This document shows positions 16,562 to 24,591 of a DNA stretch of 64,000 nucleotides, piece after piece. Both the position numbers and the translations under genes were made by a program. The notes below the pieces were generated by a model that saw only the letters and a list, made by a program, of their open reading frames with translations, searched no databases and was not told the origin of the DNA. Each line of letters opens with the position of its first letter. Position 1 is the stretch's first letter. Origin of the DNA: Pandoraea commovens (GTDB lineage: Bacteria; Pseudomonadota; Gammaproteobacteria; Burkholderiales; Burkholderiaceae); contig NZ_CABPSA010000001.1 in assembly GCF_902459615.1 (NCBI RefSeq), forward strand, positions 1,178,001 to 1,242,000, given 5' to 3'.

Positions 16562-17329
16562 GTGAAGTTTGCAGTTCTTACGTCAGACATCGGGCTCTTC
16601 GAGGCCATCCGCCAACGCCTCAGTGCCGATGGCGAGTGCCAGCGCTTTGACGACGCCGCCCAATATCTTGTGGCCGCCTCGCGCATTCCCTATACGGCGG
16701 CACTCGTCGATGCCGCACTCGGCCCTCTCGACTTGCAGGGCGTTCTCGCTCGCCGCCGCGGCACGCGCAGCGCAGGCGCGCTGGTCATCGGATTCGGCAC
16801 CCCGTCGTGGATGCTCGACCTGTCGTTTCGCGCCGGGTGCGACGACGTGCTGCCCTTCCCCGTGGACGTGGCCGAGTTGCAGACGCGTCTGGCGATGACG
16901 CTGCACCGGCGCGCCTCGGCCAACGCGGCTCGCAGCGAAGACCTGCTCGAAGTCGGGGTGTATCAGCTCGACCGTGGCCGGGACACGGTGGCGGTCGGGG
17001 GCATCGAGGTCGAACTGACGGCCCGCGAGTTCGCGCTGGCGTGGCTGCTCTTCTCGGCCCCGGACATGCGGGTGAGCCGCGCGCGCATCGCGTCGCTGAT
17101 CTGGCGCAGCGACGAAGCCTCGGCGGCGCGCAGCATCGAGCAGCACGTCTATCTGCTGCGTAACCGGCTCGGCCTGCGCGGCGAACACGGTCTCGTGCTG
17201 CGTGCCGTGTACGGCGGCGGCTACTGCCTTGGTGCACGCCCGCAACGCTCACTAAGCCCGGTCCGTAGTACGCGCGCCACAGGCGTCGCCTCGCACACGC
17301 AGTCCTTGCCTGAAGTCTCTCGCGATTGA
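16562..17329 (+). CDS. OmpR-like regulator with an atypical receiver domain
   Basis: The protein has 255 residues. The C-terminal winged helix (~150-235: VELTAREFALAWLLFS, SIEQHVYLLRNRLGL, VYGGGYCL) is a clear OmpR/PhoB DNA-binding domain. The N-terminal domain is receiver-like but altered: a single Asp in LTSD where an acidic pair is usual, Asp in AALVDAAL as possible acceptor, and the normally invariant KP Lys changed to Phe (GCDDVLPFPVD). Phosphorylation-independent function is possible. I chose the GTG at 16562 because AGGAG lies 6 nt before it; an ATG at 16521 would give a longer form. No partner kinase is adjacent. The 298-bp gap before it (16264-16561) shows no gene. Confidence 0.75.
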   Translation: MKFAVLTSDIGLFEAIRQRLSADGECQRFDDAAQYLVAASRIPYTAALVDAALGPLDLQGVLARRRGTRSAGALVIGFGTPSWMLDLSFRAGCDDVLPFPVDVAELQTRLAMTLHRRASANAARSEDLLEVGVYQLDRGRDTVAVGGIEVELTAREFALAWLLFSAPDMRVSRARIASLIWRSDEASAARSIEQHVYLLRNRLGLRGEHGLVLRAVYGGGYCLGARPQRSLSPVRSTRATGVASHTQSLPEVSRD

Positions 17330-17428
17330 TAAGCTCTCGCCCGGCCCGCTGGCGGACGCCTGCCGTCCGGCAGCGCACGCGCCATTCAGGGGCAGACGAA
17401 AGTCAATAAAGACAACAGAGACAACGAT

Positions 17429-17917
17429 ATGCTGCAACGCAGGACCCATGGAACGGCACGCAAGGCCGCCGTCGCGCTGATGACGTTCGCGCTGTATTTC
17501 ACGATTTATGCCGGTGACGCAAACGCCGCAGCGCTCCACCCCATCAAGGTGAACAAGCAGGAGCTGGCCGGTCCCGTCTTCGACCGCGACGACGCGGTGC
17601 ATGAAAACGAAGACGGCAACGACACCGTTGACGTCACCACCTTCACCTCGCCCGACAAGGCGTTCCAGACCGGCGTGTTCAAGTCCGGCCCCGTGCGCGA
17701 AGAAATTCGCTCGGCCCCCGGCTATCCATACACGGAACTGCTGGTGTTCCTGAGCGGCGGCGCGAAGTTCACGTCGAGCGATGGCACGGTCGTGGAAGCC
17801 GGTCCGGGCGAAGCAGTCACGCTGCCCAAGGGCTGGACGGGCGTGTTCGAATCGAAGGGCTACACCAAGTTGTACGCCGTGTACGACACCGACGCCCCCT
17901 CGCACATCGACCAATAA
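17429..17917 (+). CDS. Secreted cupin-domain protein
   Basis: The protein has 162 residues. An N-terminal signal peptide (hydrophobic stretch VALMTFALYFTIYAG, cleavage near ANA-AAL) is followed by a single cupin barrel. The two half-motifs are visible in PYTELLVFLSGG and the SDGTVVEAGPGEAVTLPKGWTG block, which resembles the EutQ/(S)-ureidoglycine aminohydrolase-like cupin_3 group. The usual metal-binding His residues are largely missing, so it may be non-enzymatic. Function unknown. Confidence 0.75.
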   Translation: MLQRRTHGTARKAAVALMTFALYFTIYAGDANAAALHPIKVNKQELAGPVFDRDDAVHENEDGNDTVDVTTFTSPDKAFQTGVFKSGPVREEIRSAPGYPYTELLVFLSGGAKFTSSDGTVVEAGPGEAVTLPKGWTGVFESKGYTKLYAVYDTDAPSHIDQ

Positions 17918-17943
17918 CCCCGTCCGAACCGGTATCACCAGAC

Positions 17944-17980
17944 AACGCGGCCCGTCACCGATGAAGTGACGGGCCGCGTT
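17944..17980. terminator. Intrinsic terminator between the cupin and P450 genes
   Basis: A perfect 15-bp stem (aacgcggcccgtcac / gtgacgggccgcgtt) has a 7-nt loop and lies 27 bp after the cupin stop. It is placed between convergent genes and can serve both. Confidence 0.85.
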
Positions 17981-18032
17981 GCTTTGGACGACCGGACTGA
18001 GACCGTCGAACGGTCCCGTCTGGCGTCCGTCT

Positions 18033-19232
18033 TCAGTAATTCGCCATCAACGACGCCACACCGCGCAGGCTGTGGCGTCGATGCCAGCGCAGGTCGTCCA
18101 GACCGGTGATCGTCAGGTTCGGGAAGCTGCTGAGCAGCTTGTCGAGCGCGATTTGCAGCGTGGCCGTCGCGAGCCGTGCGCCGAGACAGTGGTGGATGCC
18201 CGCACTGAACGAGATCAACCGGCCGTGGTTTTCCCGCCGGAGATCGTACCGGTCCGGGTTGTCGAACTTCGCCGGATCGCGGTTGGCCGCACCCAGCAAC
18301 ATGAACACTGTCGTGCCGGTCTCGACAGCGACATCGCCCACGCGCACCGGCGAGAGCGCCGTACGCGCGACCATCTGCACCGAACTGTCGAAGCGCATCG
18401 CCTCGACAACGGCCCCCTGCGTGAGCGACGGATCGCTGCGAAGCTGCTGCCATTGCGCCGGATCGCGATACAGATGGATCAGCGCATTGCCCAGCATGTT
18501 CGACGTCGTCTCGTGCCCTGCGACGAACAGCAGCAGCATGTTCGCCACGATTTCCTCGTCCGACAGACCGCCCTCCCCGCTCGTAGCGACAATCAGTGCA
18601 GAGAGCAGATCGTCGCCCGGCTGACGGCGGCGTGCGCGCAGCAGACGGTCGAAATACGATTCGAGCGTCACTGCGCCCTTGTTGGCGTCAGCCAGCCCGG
18701 CCTCGTCGAGCGGCGCGAGATCGAACGCCCGCACCAGCGCGGCGGCACTTTCCCCGAGCACCTGCCCGTCCGCTAGCGGCACGTCGAGCAAGCGGCAGAT
18801 GATACGCAGCGGCAGCGGCGTGCAGTAAGCCGCCATCAGGTCGACCGGACCGGTCGCAGGCATCGCTTCGATGAGGCTGGCCGCCTGCCGATGCATATCG
18901 CCGGAAAGGTCCTCGATGCGTCGCGCGTTGAACGAGTGCATCAGCAGCGTGCGCAGACGCGTATGTTCCGGCGGATTGGCCATCAGGAACATGCGGCTGA
19001 TCGCGCGAAACACCGGTTGCTCGACGGCGAGCGGGCCGTAGCGCGCAATCACGCTCGGCATGTACGCCTTACCCATGCGGCGATCGTGCAATAGCGCTTC
19101 GATCAGGTCGTAGCGGCCCGTCATCATCAACGAGGGGCCGATGGGCACCAAATCGCCAGCCTGGCGCAAACGTTCGTAGATCGGATAAGGATTATCGAAA
19201 AATGCGGGAGACGAAAAATCAGCGAGGTTCAT
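18033..19232 (-). CDS. Cytochrome P450
   Basis: A 399-residue soluble bacterial P450. The oxygen-binding I-helix motif AGHETT is at ~238-243, the ExxR motif EAMR at ~277-280, and the haem loop FSAGIHHCLG at ~342-351 with the ligand Cys349. It resembles CYP107-like hydroxylases; the substrate is unknown. The ATG at 19230-19232 overlaps the end of the anti-sigma gene by 14 bp, so it is co-transcribed with an ECF sigma/anti-sigma pair, which is unusual for a P450. No ferredoxin or reductase gene is adjacent, so electrons must come from elsewhere. Confidence 0.92.
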   Translation of the reverse strand: MNLADFSSPAFFDNPYPIYERLRQAGDLVPIGPSLMMTGRYDLIEALLHDRRMGKAYMPSVIARYGPLAVEQPVFRAISRMFLMANPPEHTRLRTLLMHSFNARRIEDLSGDMHRQAASLIEAMPATGPVDLMAAYCTPLPLRIICRLLDVPLADGQVLGESAAALVRAFDLAPLDEAGLADANKGAVTLESYFDRLLRARRRQPGDDLLSALIVATSGEGGLSDEEIVANMLLLFVAGHETTSNMLGNALIHLYRDPAQWQQLRSDPSLTQGAVVEAMRFDSSVQMVARTALSPVRVGDVAVETGTTVFMLLGAANRDPAKFDNPDRYDLRRENHGRLISFSAGIHHCLGARLATATLQIALDKLLSSFPNLTITGLDDLRWHRRHSLRGVASLMANY

Positions 19233-20382
19233 AAGTCTTTGAAAGGGGGGCGTCCGCCATCGCATCGGTGAACGGCTGCAAGTCACCATTGGCTTGCAGG
19301 CCCGGCGGCGTGGTGCCGCCGTCATAGAGCACCGGCACGACGTCGTTGGCGAGCGCGCGGGCAATCGGCAGCAGATCGCTCGACCCGGCCAGGGAGACCA
19401 ACGCGAACATTTGCCCGTCACGGCGCCACGTCACCGTATCCATGGGGGGAATGGTCTGTGCGGAGGGGCCGTGCGCCAGACGCGTGTCTTTCACGACGTA
19501 GATCGCCACGGGCGGCCCTTCGCGGGGCAGATAAGCCATCTGAACGACGGCACGGCCGTCGAACTGTAAGCGCTGCAAGCGCTTGAACTCCATACCGGCA
19601 CGGCGCAGATCGGGCACGACCAGTGGAATATCGTCGCGGTGGCGGATGGCGCGCACCGTGGCGATGGCCTCGGCCGCTTCGTCGTCGAGCGGATCGAGGG
19701 TCGCTCTGGCAAAGAGCGATTGATACGAAACAAATGCGCGCACCCACGGCTCGTAAGATCCGTGCCACGCGTTGGCGGCCTCCGGCGGCGACGCCGCCAC
19801 ACTGTCGACATCCAGATTGCCCGCGACGGATATGGCGTGCGAGATAGGCATAGGCGTCGGTGCCGGGCCCTCGGTCAGAAAGCGTGCACCGGCGCTGGCG
19901 ACCAGCACGGCGAACGCCGTCGCGCCCGCTGCGAAACCGCCGATCTGCCACCAGATCACACGTGGCGGCTTGCTGACGGACGGCGTCGATTCATCGAACT
20001 CGCAGTCGAGCGAACTGCGACGCGCCACACCGTCCGGGCTGCGGACGTGAACGCGTCGCCCCTCACTCCTCTCCCGCCTCTCCTGCCTCTCCCGCCCGGC
20101 GCGGACGAAGCGCGCGTCGTTGGCGCTGGCGATATGCGAGGGCACATCCAGCGTCGTGCGCCCACGCACAAGCGTGCGCACCGTCGACACCAGATCAGGT
20201 GGAACCGGCGCGGTGAAGCAGGTTCCGTACGCGGCCTGAAACGGCAGATCGGACGCGTACAACGCCACCACACGCGCAGCGATGTCCGGCGAACTCGCTA
20301 TCGCAGCTTCGACCTTGGACGCGGCATCCTCGCTCAGGCTACCGTCTACATAGGAGAGAAGAATCTGGTCGGTGATCACCAT
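19219..20382 (-). CDS. Transmembrane anti-sigma factor
   Basis: The protein has 387 residues. The N-terminal cytoplasmic anti-sigma region (ILLSYVDGSLSEDAASKVEAA) is followed by an Arg/Glu-rich linker (RERQERRERSEGRR), one membrane helix (~155-175, IGGFAAGATAFAVLVA) and a ~200-residue periplasmic domain that may sense a signal. Its gene follows the sigma gene directly. I chose the ATG at 20380-20382, preceded by GAAGGTGA; the frame also offers a start at 20415 overlapping the sigma gene. The linker codons form an imperfect ctctcc-type repeat. Confidence 0.8.
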   Translation of the reverse strand: MVITDQILLSYVDGSLSEDAASKVEAAIASSPDIAARVVALYASDLPFQAAYGTCFTAPVPPDLVSTVRTLVRGRTTLDVPSHIASANDARFVRAGRERQERRERSEGRRVHVRSPDGVARRSSLDCEFDESTPSVSKPPRVIWWQIGGFAAGATAFAVLVASAGARFLTEGPAPTPMPISHAISVAGNLDVDSVAASPPEAANAWHGSYEPWVRAFVSYQSLFARATLDPLDDEAAEAIATVRAIRHRDDIPLVVPDLRRAGMEFKRLQRLQFDGRAVVQMAYLPREGPPVAIYVVKDTRLAHGPSAQTIPPMDTVTWRRDGQMFALVSLAGSSDLLPIARALANDVVPVLYDGGTTPPGLQANGDLQPFTDAMADAPLSKTYEPR

Positions 20383-20395
20383 CGGGTCGTCACCT

Positions 20396-20953
20396 TCACG
20401 TCGGCGTTTCGCCAACGGCGGAGGTGCCGCGTCGACGCGGCGTCACATCGAACTGCACGCCCAGACGCTGACGCGCAGCCGACAAACGGCCCATGACCGT
20501 GGCAACCGGCACATCGAGAATCTGCGCCGCCTCACGATAGCTGAAGCCTTCGACCGCGACGAGCAGCAGCGCCACGCGCTGCGGCGTGGGCAGCCGCTCG
20601 ACGGCATCGACGATCTGGCGGTGTCCGACATGCTCGTCCGGCAATCCCGACACGGAGTCAGCAATGTTCTCGAGCAACGTGTCGTCCCATGCGACGCCGC
20701 CGCGATTGCGCACGTTACGCGCCCGCAGTTCGTTAAGCCACAGGGAATGGACGATGGAGTAGAGCCAGTTCAGCGGCGCACTGTCGGGCCGCAACTGGGC
20801 GTCGGCACGCTCAAGCGCACGCACGCAGGCGCGCTGCACGAGGTCTTCGGCGTCGTGACGGTCGCCGGTGAGCCGCAACGCGAACGTCCACAGCTTCGGC
20901 AACATGGGGAGCAGCAGCCGCGCAAACCCCGAATCGTGCTCGAACTGCATCAT
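20396..20953 (-). CDS. ECF sigma factor (operon with anti-sigma and P450)
   Basis: The protein has 185 residues: region 2 (KLWTFALRLTGDRHDAEDLVQRACVRALE, LNWLYSIVHSLWLNE) and region 4 (LPTPQRVALLLVAVEGFSYREAAQILDVPVATVMGRLSAARQRL). I chose the ATG at 20951-20953 because GGTGAG precedes it; the frame begins with a GTG at 20959. A GGAATAA element about 40 bp upstream resembles those before the second ECF gene and two oxidoreductase operons, suggesting autoregulation. Confidence 0.88.
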   Translation of the reverse strand: MMQFEHDSGFARLLLPMLPKLWTFALRLTGDRHDAEDLVQRACVRALERADAQLRPDSAPLNWLYSIVHSLWLNELRARNVRNRGGVAWDDTLLENIADSVSGLPDEHVGHRQIVDAVERLPTPQRVALLLVAVEGFSYREAAQILDVPVATVMGRLSAARQRLGVQFDVTPRRRGTSAVGETPT

Positions 20954-20972
20954 GTTCACTCACCACTACGGC

Positions 20973-20999
20973 GACGGGCCGAAAGATTCGCATTATTCC
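20973..20999 (-). promoter_or_regulatory. ECF-type promoter-like element before the sigma/anti-sigma/P450 operon
   Basis: On the minus strand GGAATAA (20999-20993) is followed after 16 nt by CGTC (20976-20973). The same layout occurs at three other promoters in this window. The predicted start would leave a leader of about a dozen nucleotides before the ATG. Confidence 0.5.
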
Positions 21000-21118
21000 C
21001 AAGTCGATATCGCGAAAACATAAAAATCTTTGCAAATCCCTCTCAATACAGGCCTCAATACAACTCATCGACATCTAGATGACCGGACCATGCGGCCTGC
21101 GGGCGTTTCATGAAAGAA

Positions 21119-21151
21119 ACGACGGGATGCCGAAACTGCGCATCCCGTCGT
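21119..21151 (-). terminator. Terminator of the peroxidase/cytochrome b561 operon
   Basis: An 11-bp perfect stem (acgacgggatg / catcccgtcgt) with an 11-nt loop lies ~47 bp downstream of the cytochrome b561 stop. On the minus strand a TTTC-rich stretch follows it. Confidence 0.7.
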
Positions 21152-21197
21152 CATTTCGCTACACAAGCTCAAGCCGTCAGAAGCTCTCAAACCCGAA

Positions 21198-21740
21198 TTA
21201 GGGCCGATGCCCCCGCGCCATGCTGGAAAACACACCGTCGCGCTTGATAAGGCCGTGCATCAGCGCCGCCGCAAGATGCCCGATCACGAGCGCGAACAGC
21301 GCGAACGCCAGCCACGTGTGCAGCGCGCGCAAGACCGCAAACAGACGCGCATCCGCCGACACCAGTGGCGGCAGATGACAGGCACCGAACAACGTCACCG
21401 GATAGCCACCGGCCGACACCATCGCCCAACCGATCAACGGCATCGCGAGCATCAGCGCATACAGCATCAGATGCGACGCTTTGGCAATCGTCTGCTGCAT
21501 CGACGGCACGCTGTCGGGCAGCGGCGGGCTGCCGCGCTTGATGCGCACGATGATGCGAAGCACGACCAGCGCGAGAATCACGATGCCGAGCGGCCTATGC
21601 AAGGCGATCAGCGTGGTGTGCGCCTGCGTCAGCGTGCTGACCATGATGACCCCGATAAACAGCATCGCGAGCATGGCGATCGCCATGCCCCAGTGCAACC
21701 AGCGCTGAACGGGACTGAAGTGAAGATGGGGGCGATTCAT
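21198..21740 (-). CDS. Cytochrome b561 (YceJ-like)
   Basis: A 180-residue integral membrane protein with four helices and conserved His residues (VQRWLHWGMAIAML, IALHRPLGI, KASHLMLYALML, LRALHTWLAFAL) that hold two b haems. It shuttles electrons between the quinone pool and a periplasmic partner. Its start overlaps the stop of the upstream catalase-like peroxidase (ATGA), so this cytochrome probably serves that enzyme. Confidence 0.92.
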   Translation of the reverse strand: MNRPHLHFSPVQRWLHWGMAIAMLAMLFIGVIMVSTLTQAHTTLIALHRPLGIVILALVVLRIIVRIKRGSPPLPDSVPSMQQTIAKASHLMLYALMLAMPLIGWAMVSAGGYPVTLFGACHLPPLVSADARLFAVLRALHTWLAFALFALVIGHLAAALMHGLIKRDGVFSSMARGHRP

Positions 21741-22837
21741 CGCGAACGGGCCTCCTGAGTCGTGTTGCCTTGCGGTGCATCGGGAGCACCGTTCAACGCT
21801 TCTTCGCGCGTGCGACGCTTGTACGACAGCGCGTACGCAGCCGAGCGTGCTGCGAGTAGCGGATCGTCGGACGGCTCGATGCCCGCAGGCAGAATCGTCG
21901 GATCGAAGTTGACGTCGCGGCATGCGCCATCGTCTTGCGACGCCGCCCGCGACAGCACCAGCGTGCCCGCATCGACCTGCTTGCGCGAGGCTGGCCACTG
22001 GCGTGTGGCATCGTCGGTCGGATCGCCCGGATCAGCCACGGTCACCACCAGATGCCAGCGCACCGGCCCCTGCTTCAGACGCTCGTACAACTCGCTTGCG
22101 AGGTAATTGGCGTCGCCCTTCTCCTTGTCGGTCACGGTGTCGAAAGGCAACTCCGGCTGCATCGACCAGCGCACGGCCGTGCGTTGCCCGTTGGCGTCGA
22201 CGAAATAGAACGCGTTGATGCCGTAGTACGCCGCGTTGGCGTAGCTCGACGACGGCGGATGCCCCTTGACCCAGTCGCGGAACGGCTGCGTGTCGGGATG
22301 CGCGGCAAAGAACGCCTGCAACTTCGCCGGATCGGGCTTGCCGGTCGACGGATCGGGGCGCGACGCGTCAAGCTGCGCGTAGAACTCCTCCGGTGTGCGC
22401 ACGGCGAACAGCGGTGTCGTGTTCATGCCGGTGCGCCACTGCTGGCCGTCGGCTAGCGTGAACATCAACGCCATGCTGCGAATCGGTACGCTGTTGTCCG
22501 AGGCGGTCGGGTTCGGTCCGGGAATCGCGAAACGGCCGGTCACGGGGGTGCGTCCGGGGACGAAGACGAGCGCCTTGGACAGCGACGCCGCGCCTCCATT
22601 ACTCTCGAAATATCCGTCCACGCACAGGCCCTTCGCGTGATTGCGACGGAAGCCTTCGTGAATGCCGCCGTTCGACTCGAACGTATCGATGACGGTACGG
22701 GGGCTCAGGCGCTGCGGCGTGAGCCACCCGGCAGCGTAAGCAAAACCGCCCGCGAGCAGGCCGACAACGGCGACGATGGCCGCCGCCCGGCAAGGCACGC
22801 AAATGGCGCGAGGATCGGACGAGGAAGGTTCGGTCAC
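21737..22837 (-). CDS. Membrane-anchored catalase-family peroxidase (SrpA-like)
   Basis: The protein has 366 residues: an N-terminal membrane anchor or signal (AAAIVAVVGLLAGGFAYAAGWL), then a compact catalase fold. GGIHEGFRRNHAKGLCVDGYF carries the distal His, and a C-terminal RSAAYALSYKRR region holds the probable proximal Tyr. These mini-catalases act mainly as peroxidases. I chose the GTG at 22835-22837 because AGGAG lies 8 nt upstream; the longer frame has no good site. It is co-transcribed with cytochrome b561 and divergent from an ECF sigma gene with a matching promoter element. Confidence 0.88.
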   Translation of the reverse strand: MTEPSSSDPRAICVPCRAAAIVAVVGLLAGGFAYAAGWLTPQRLSPRTVIDTFESNGGIHEGFRRNHAKGLCVDGYFESNGGAASLSKALVFVPGRTPVTGRFAIPGPNPTASDNSVPIRSMALMFTLADGQQWRTGMNTTPLFAVRTPEEFYAQLDASRPDPSTGKPDPAKLQAFFAAHPDTQPFRDWVKGHPPSSSYANAAYYGINAFYFVDANGQRTAVRWSMQPELPFDTVTDKEKGDANYLASELYERLKQGPVRWHLVVTVADPGDPTDDATRQWPASRKQVDAGTLVLSRAASQDDGACRDVNFDPTILPAGIEPSDDPLLAARSAAYALSYKRRTREEALNGAPDAPQGNTTQEARSR

Positions 22838-22916
22838 GAATGAGGCTCCTTGTGATGACGTCCCGGGGCAGGTTGCCGGATGAGCAGATCGTGGAAACAC
22901 GGGCGTCTTCACGGTA

Positions 22917-22942
22917 AAACACATCCGCGCGGCCCTTATTCC
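22917..22942 (-). promoter_or_regulatory. ECF-type promoter-like element before the peroxidase operon
   Basis: On the minus strand GGAATAA (22942-22936) is followed after 15 nt by GTTT. It faces the matching element of the divergent sigma gene 30 bp away. The predicted start is ~70 nt upstream of the GTG start codon. Confidence 0.5.
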
Positions 22943-22971
22943 GTCGTCGCCCGTTTTATTTTCGGTTTCAT

Positions 22972-22998
22972 GGAATAAGCGAGCAGCCACGCGTGTTG
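22972..22998 (+). promoter_or_regulatory. ECF-type promoter-like element before the second ECF sigma gene
   Basis: GGAATAA (22972-22978) is followed after 16 nt by GTTG (22995-22998). The predicted start lies ~35 nt before the sigma ATG at 23040. It is consistent with autoregulation. Confidence 0.5.
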
Positions 22999-23039
22999 AC
23001 CTCTTATGGCACGGCTCACCGCATTCGATCTCTGACGGC

Positions 23040-23612
23040 ATGGATATTCGCGACCAGTTCTATCACCACGTCCCGCGACTGCGGCGGTATGCCCGCGCGC
23101 TCACGGGCAATACCGAGCTGGCCGACGACCTGGTGCAGGACACACTGGAGCGCGCCCTCTCCCGCCACACGATGTTCGAAGCGGGCACGGACGCCCGCGC
23201 ATGGCTTTTCACCATCATGCATAACCTGTTTCTCAATCAGCAACGCCGCGCGCCCGCGCAGGCGACCCACGTCTCGCTGGACGAAACTAACATTGGCGAC
23301 CTAGTCGAGCACGACGTCAGTCACGCATCCGTTCAGATGCCGACGTCCGACCCCGCCCGCCGTCTCGAAATCCGCGATCTCGACGAAGCACTGCGGCATC
23401 TCCCCGACGAGCAACGGGCCATCGTCCTGCTCGTGGGTCTGGAAGACATGAGTTATGCGGACGTCGCCGCCACGTTGCGCGTGCCGATCGGCACGGTAAT
23501 GTCGCGGTTATCGCGCGGTCGGCAACGGCTGCGCGATCTCATGGCCGGAGGGACACCGTCCACCCAGTCGGCCCAGACAGGACCGTCAGCCAAGCTCAAG
23601 GTGGTGCGATGA
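23040..23612 (+). CDS. ECF sigma factor (divergent from the peroxidase operon)
   Basis: The protein has 190 residues: region 2 (LRRYARALTGNTELADDLVQDTLERAL, ARAWLFTIMHNLFLN) and region 4 (LPDEQRAIVLLVGLEDMSYADVAATLRVPIGTVMSRLSRGRQRL). Its stop overlaps the start of the anti-sigma gene (ATGA). The promoter regions on both sides of the divergent gap carry the same GGAATAA element, so it probably controls itself and the catalase-like peroxidase/cytochrome b561 operon. Confidence 0.92.
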   Translation: MDIRDQFYHHVPRLRRYARALTGNTELADDLVQDTLERALSRHTMFEAGTDARAWLFTIMHNLFLNQQRRAPAQATHVSLDETNIGDLVEHDVSHASVQMPTSDPARRLEIRDLDEALRHLPDEQRAIVLLVGLEDMSYADVAATLRVPIGTVMSRLSRGRQRLRDLMAGGTPSTQSAQTGPSAKLKVVR

Positions 23613-24469
23613 ACGAACCCAACCGCCCGATCGACGATAACGAACTGCACGCGTACGTCGACGGGGAATTGCCCCCGCAGCGTCGTGCAGAACTGGACAA
23701 CGCCCTCGCCACCGACCCGGCGCTCGCGGCGGCCGTGAGCGAACTCGTCGCCCTGCGACGCGCGCTGCACGAGCGCTACGACGATGTACTGGATGAACCG
23801 GTGCCGCCCCGGTTGCAACGTCCGGCAGACGTGCAGGCGCCGATGCCGCGCGGCAAAGTCGCCGCCAACTGGCCCCGGTTTGCCGGGCTGGCCGCCGCGC
23901 TGGTCGTCGGCATCGGCATTGGCGTTCAGGGCAATCGCCTATGGTCGGCGCGGGAAACGAATGCGTCCGCCATCGCCATGCGCGAGGCAGCGCCATCGCT
24001 TGCCACCGCCGCCGACGGTGCGGCGCGCTTCGCCCGACGCGCCGCCATTGCGCACGTCGTCTACATGCCCGAAATTCAGCGCCCCACCGGCATGGACGGG
24101 GAGTCCGAAGCACGTTTCTCCAAGTGGATCGCAAGCCGTCTGGAAACCGCCGCGCAAGCGCCGGACCTGTCCTCGCGCGGCTTCCACCTGAGTGGCGGAC
24201 GCGTGCTGCCCGACAGCGACGAACACGTCGTGCAGTACATGTATCGCAACGACGCGGGCGAGCGCATCACCGTGTGCATCTCTCCGGCCGGTGTCGAAGG
24301 ACAGCCCGCCGCTTTCCGCTTCTACGAGGACGGTCCGGTCAGGGTTTTCTACTGGGTCGACAAGACGTTCGGCTATGCGATCTCGGGCGGTATCGACCGC
24401 GCGACGCTGACGGGCCTGTCACAGGACGTGTACGCGTCACTGGAGATGCGTGGGACGGGTAAACGTTAG
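23609..24469 (+). CDS. Transmembrane anti-sigma factor
   Basis: The protein has 286 residues. The N-terminal anti-sigma segment (DNELHAYVDGELPPQRRAELDNAL) lacks the His-Cys-Cys zinc motif of ZAS proteins. A single membrane helix (~90-107, FAGLAAALVVGIGIGV) and a periplasmic domain of ~170 residues follow. It shares the YVDGxL segment and general layout with the anti-sigma at 19219, suggesting two related systems. It is coupled by a 4-bp overlap to the sigma gene. Confidence 0.85.
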   Translation: MNEPNRPIDDNELHAYVDGELPPQRRAELDNALATDPALAAAVSELVALRRALHERYDDVLDEPVPPRLQRPADVQAPMPRGKVAANWPRFAGLAAALVVGIGIGVQGNRLWSARETNASAIAMREAAPSLATAADGAARFARRAAIAHVVYMPEIQRPTGMDGESEARFSKWIASRLETAAQAPDLSSRGFHLSGGRVLPDSDEHVVQYMYRNDAGERITVCISPAGVEGQPAAFRFYEDGPVRVFYWVDKTFGYAISGGIDRATLTGLSQDVYASLEMRGTGKR

Positions 24470-24591
24470 TTCCTCCCAGCAATAGAGAAGGTGTCAAACG
24501 CTCCTAATCGTGCGTTTTTGTCGGGCACTACCATGACTTCACCGTGAACTGTGTTTGCGGGCAGTCAGACAAAAACTCTAGGAGACATGGC

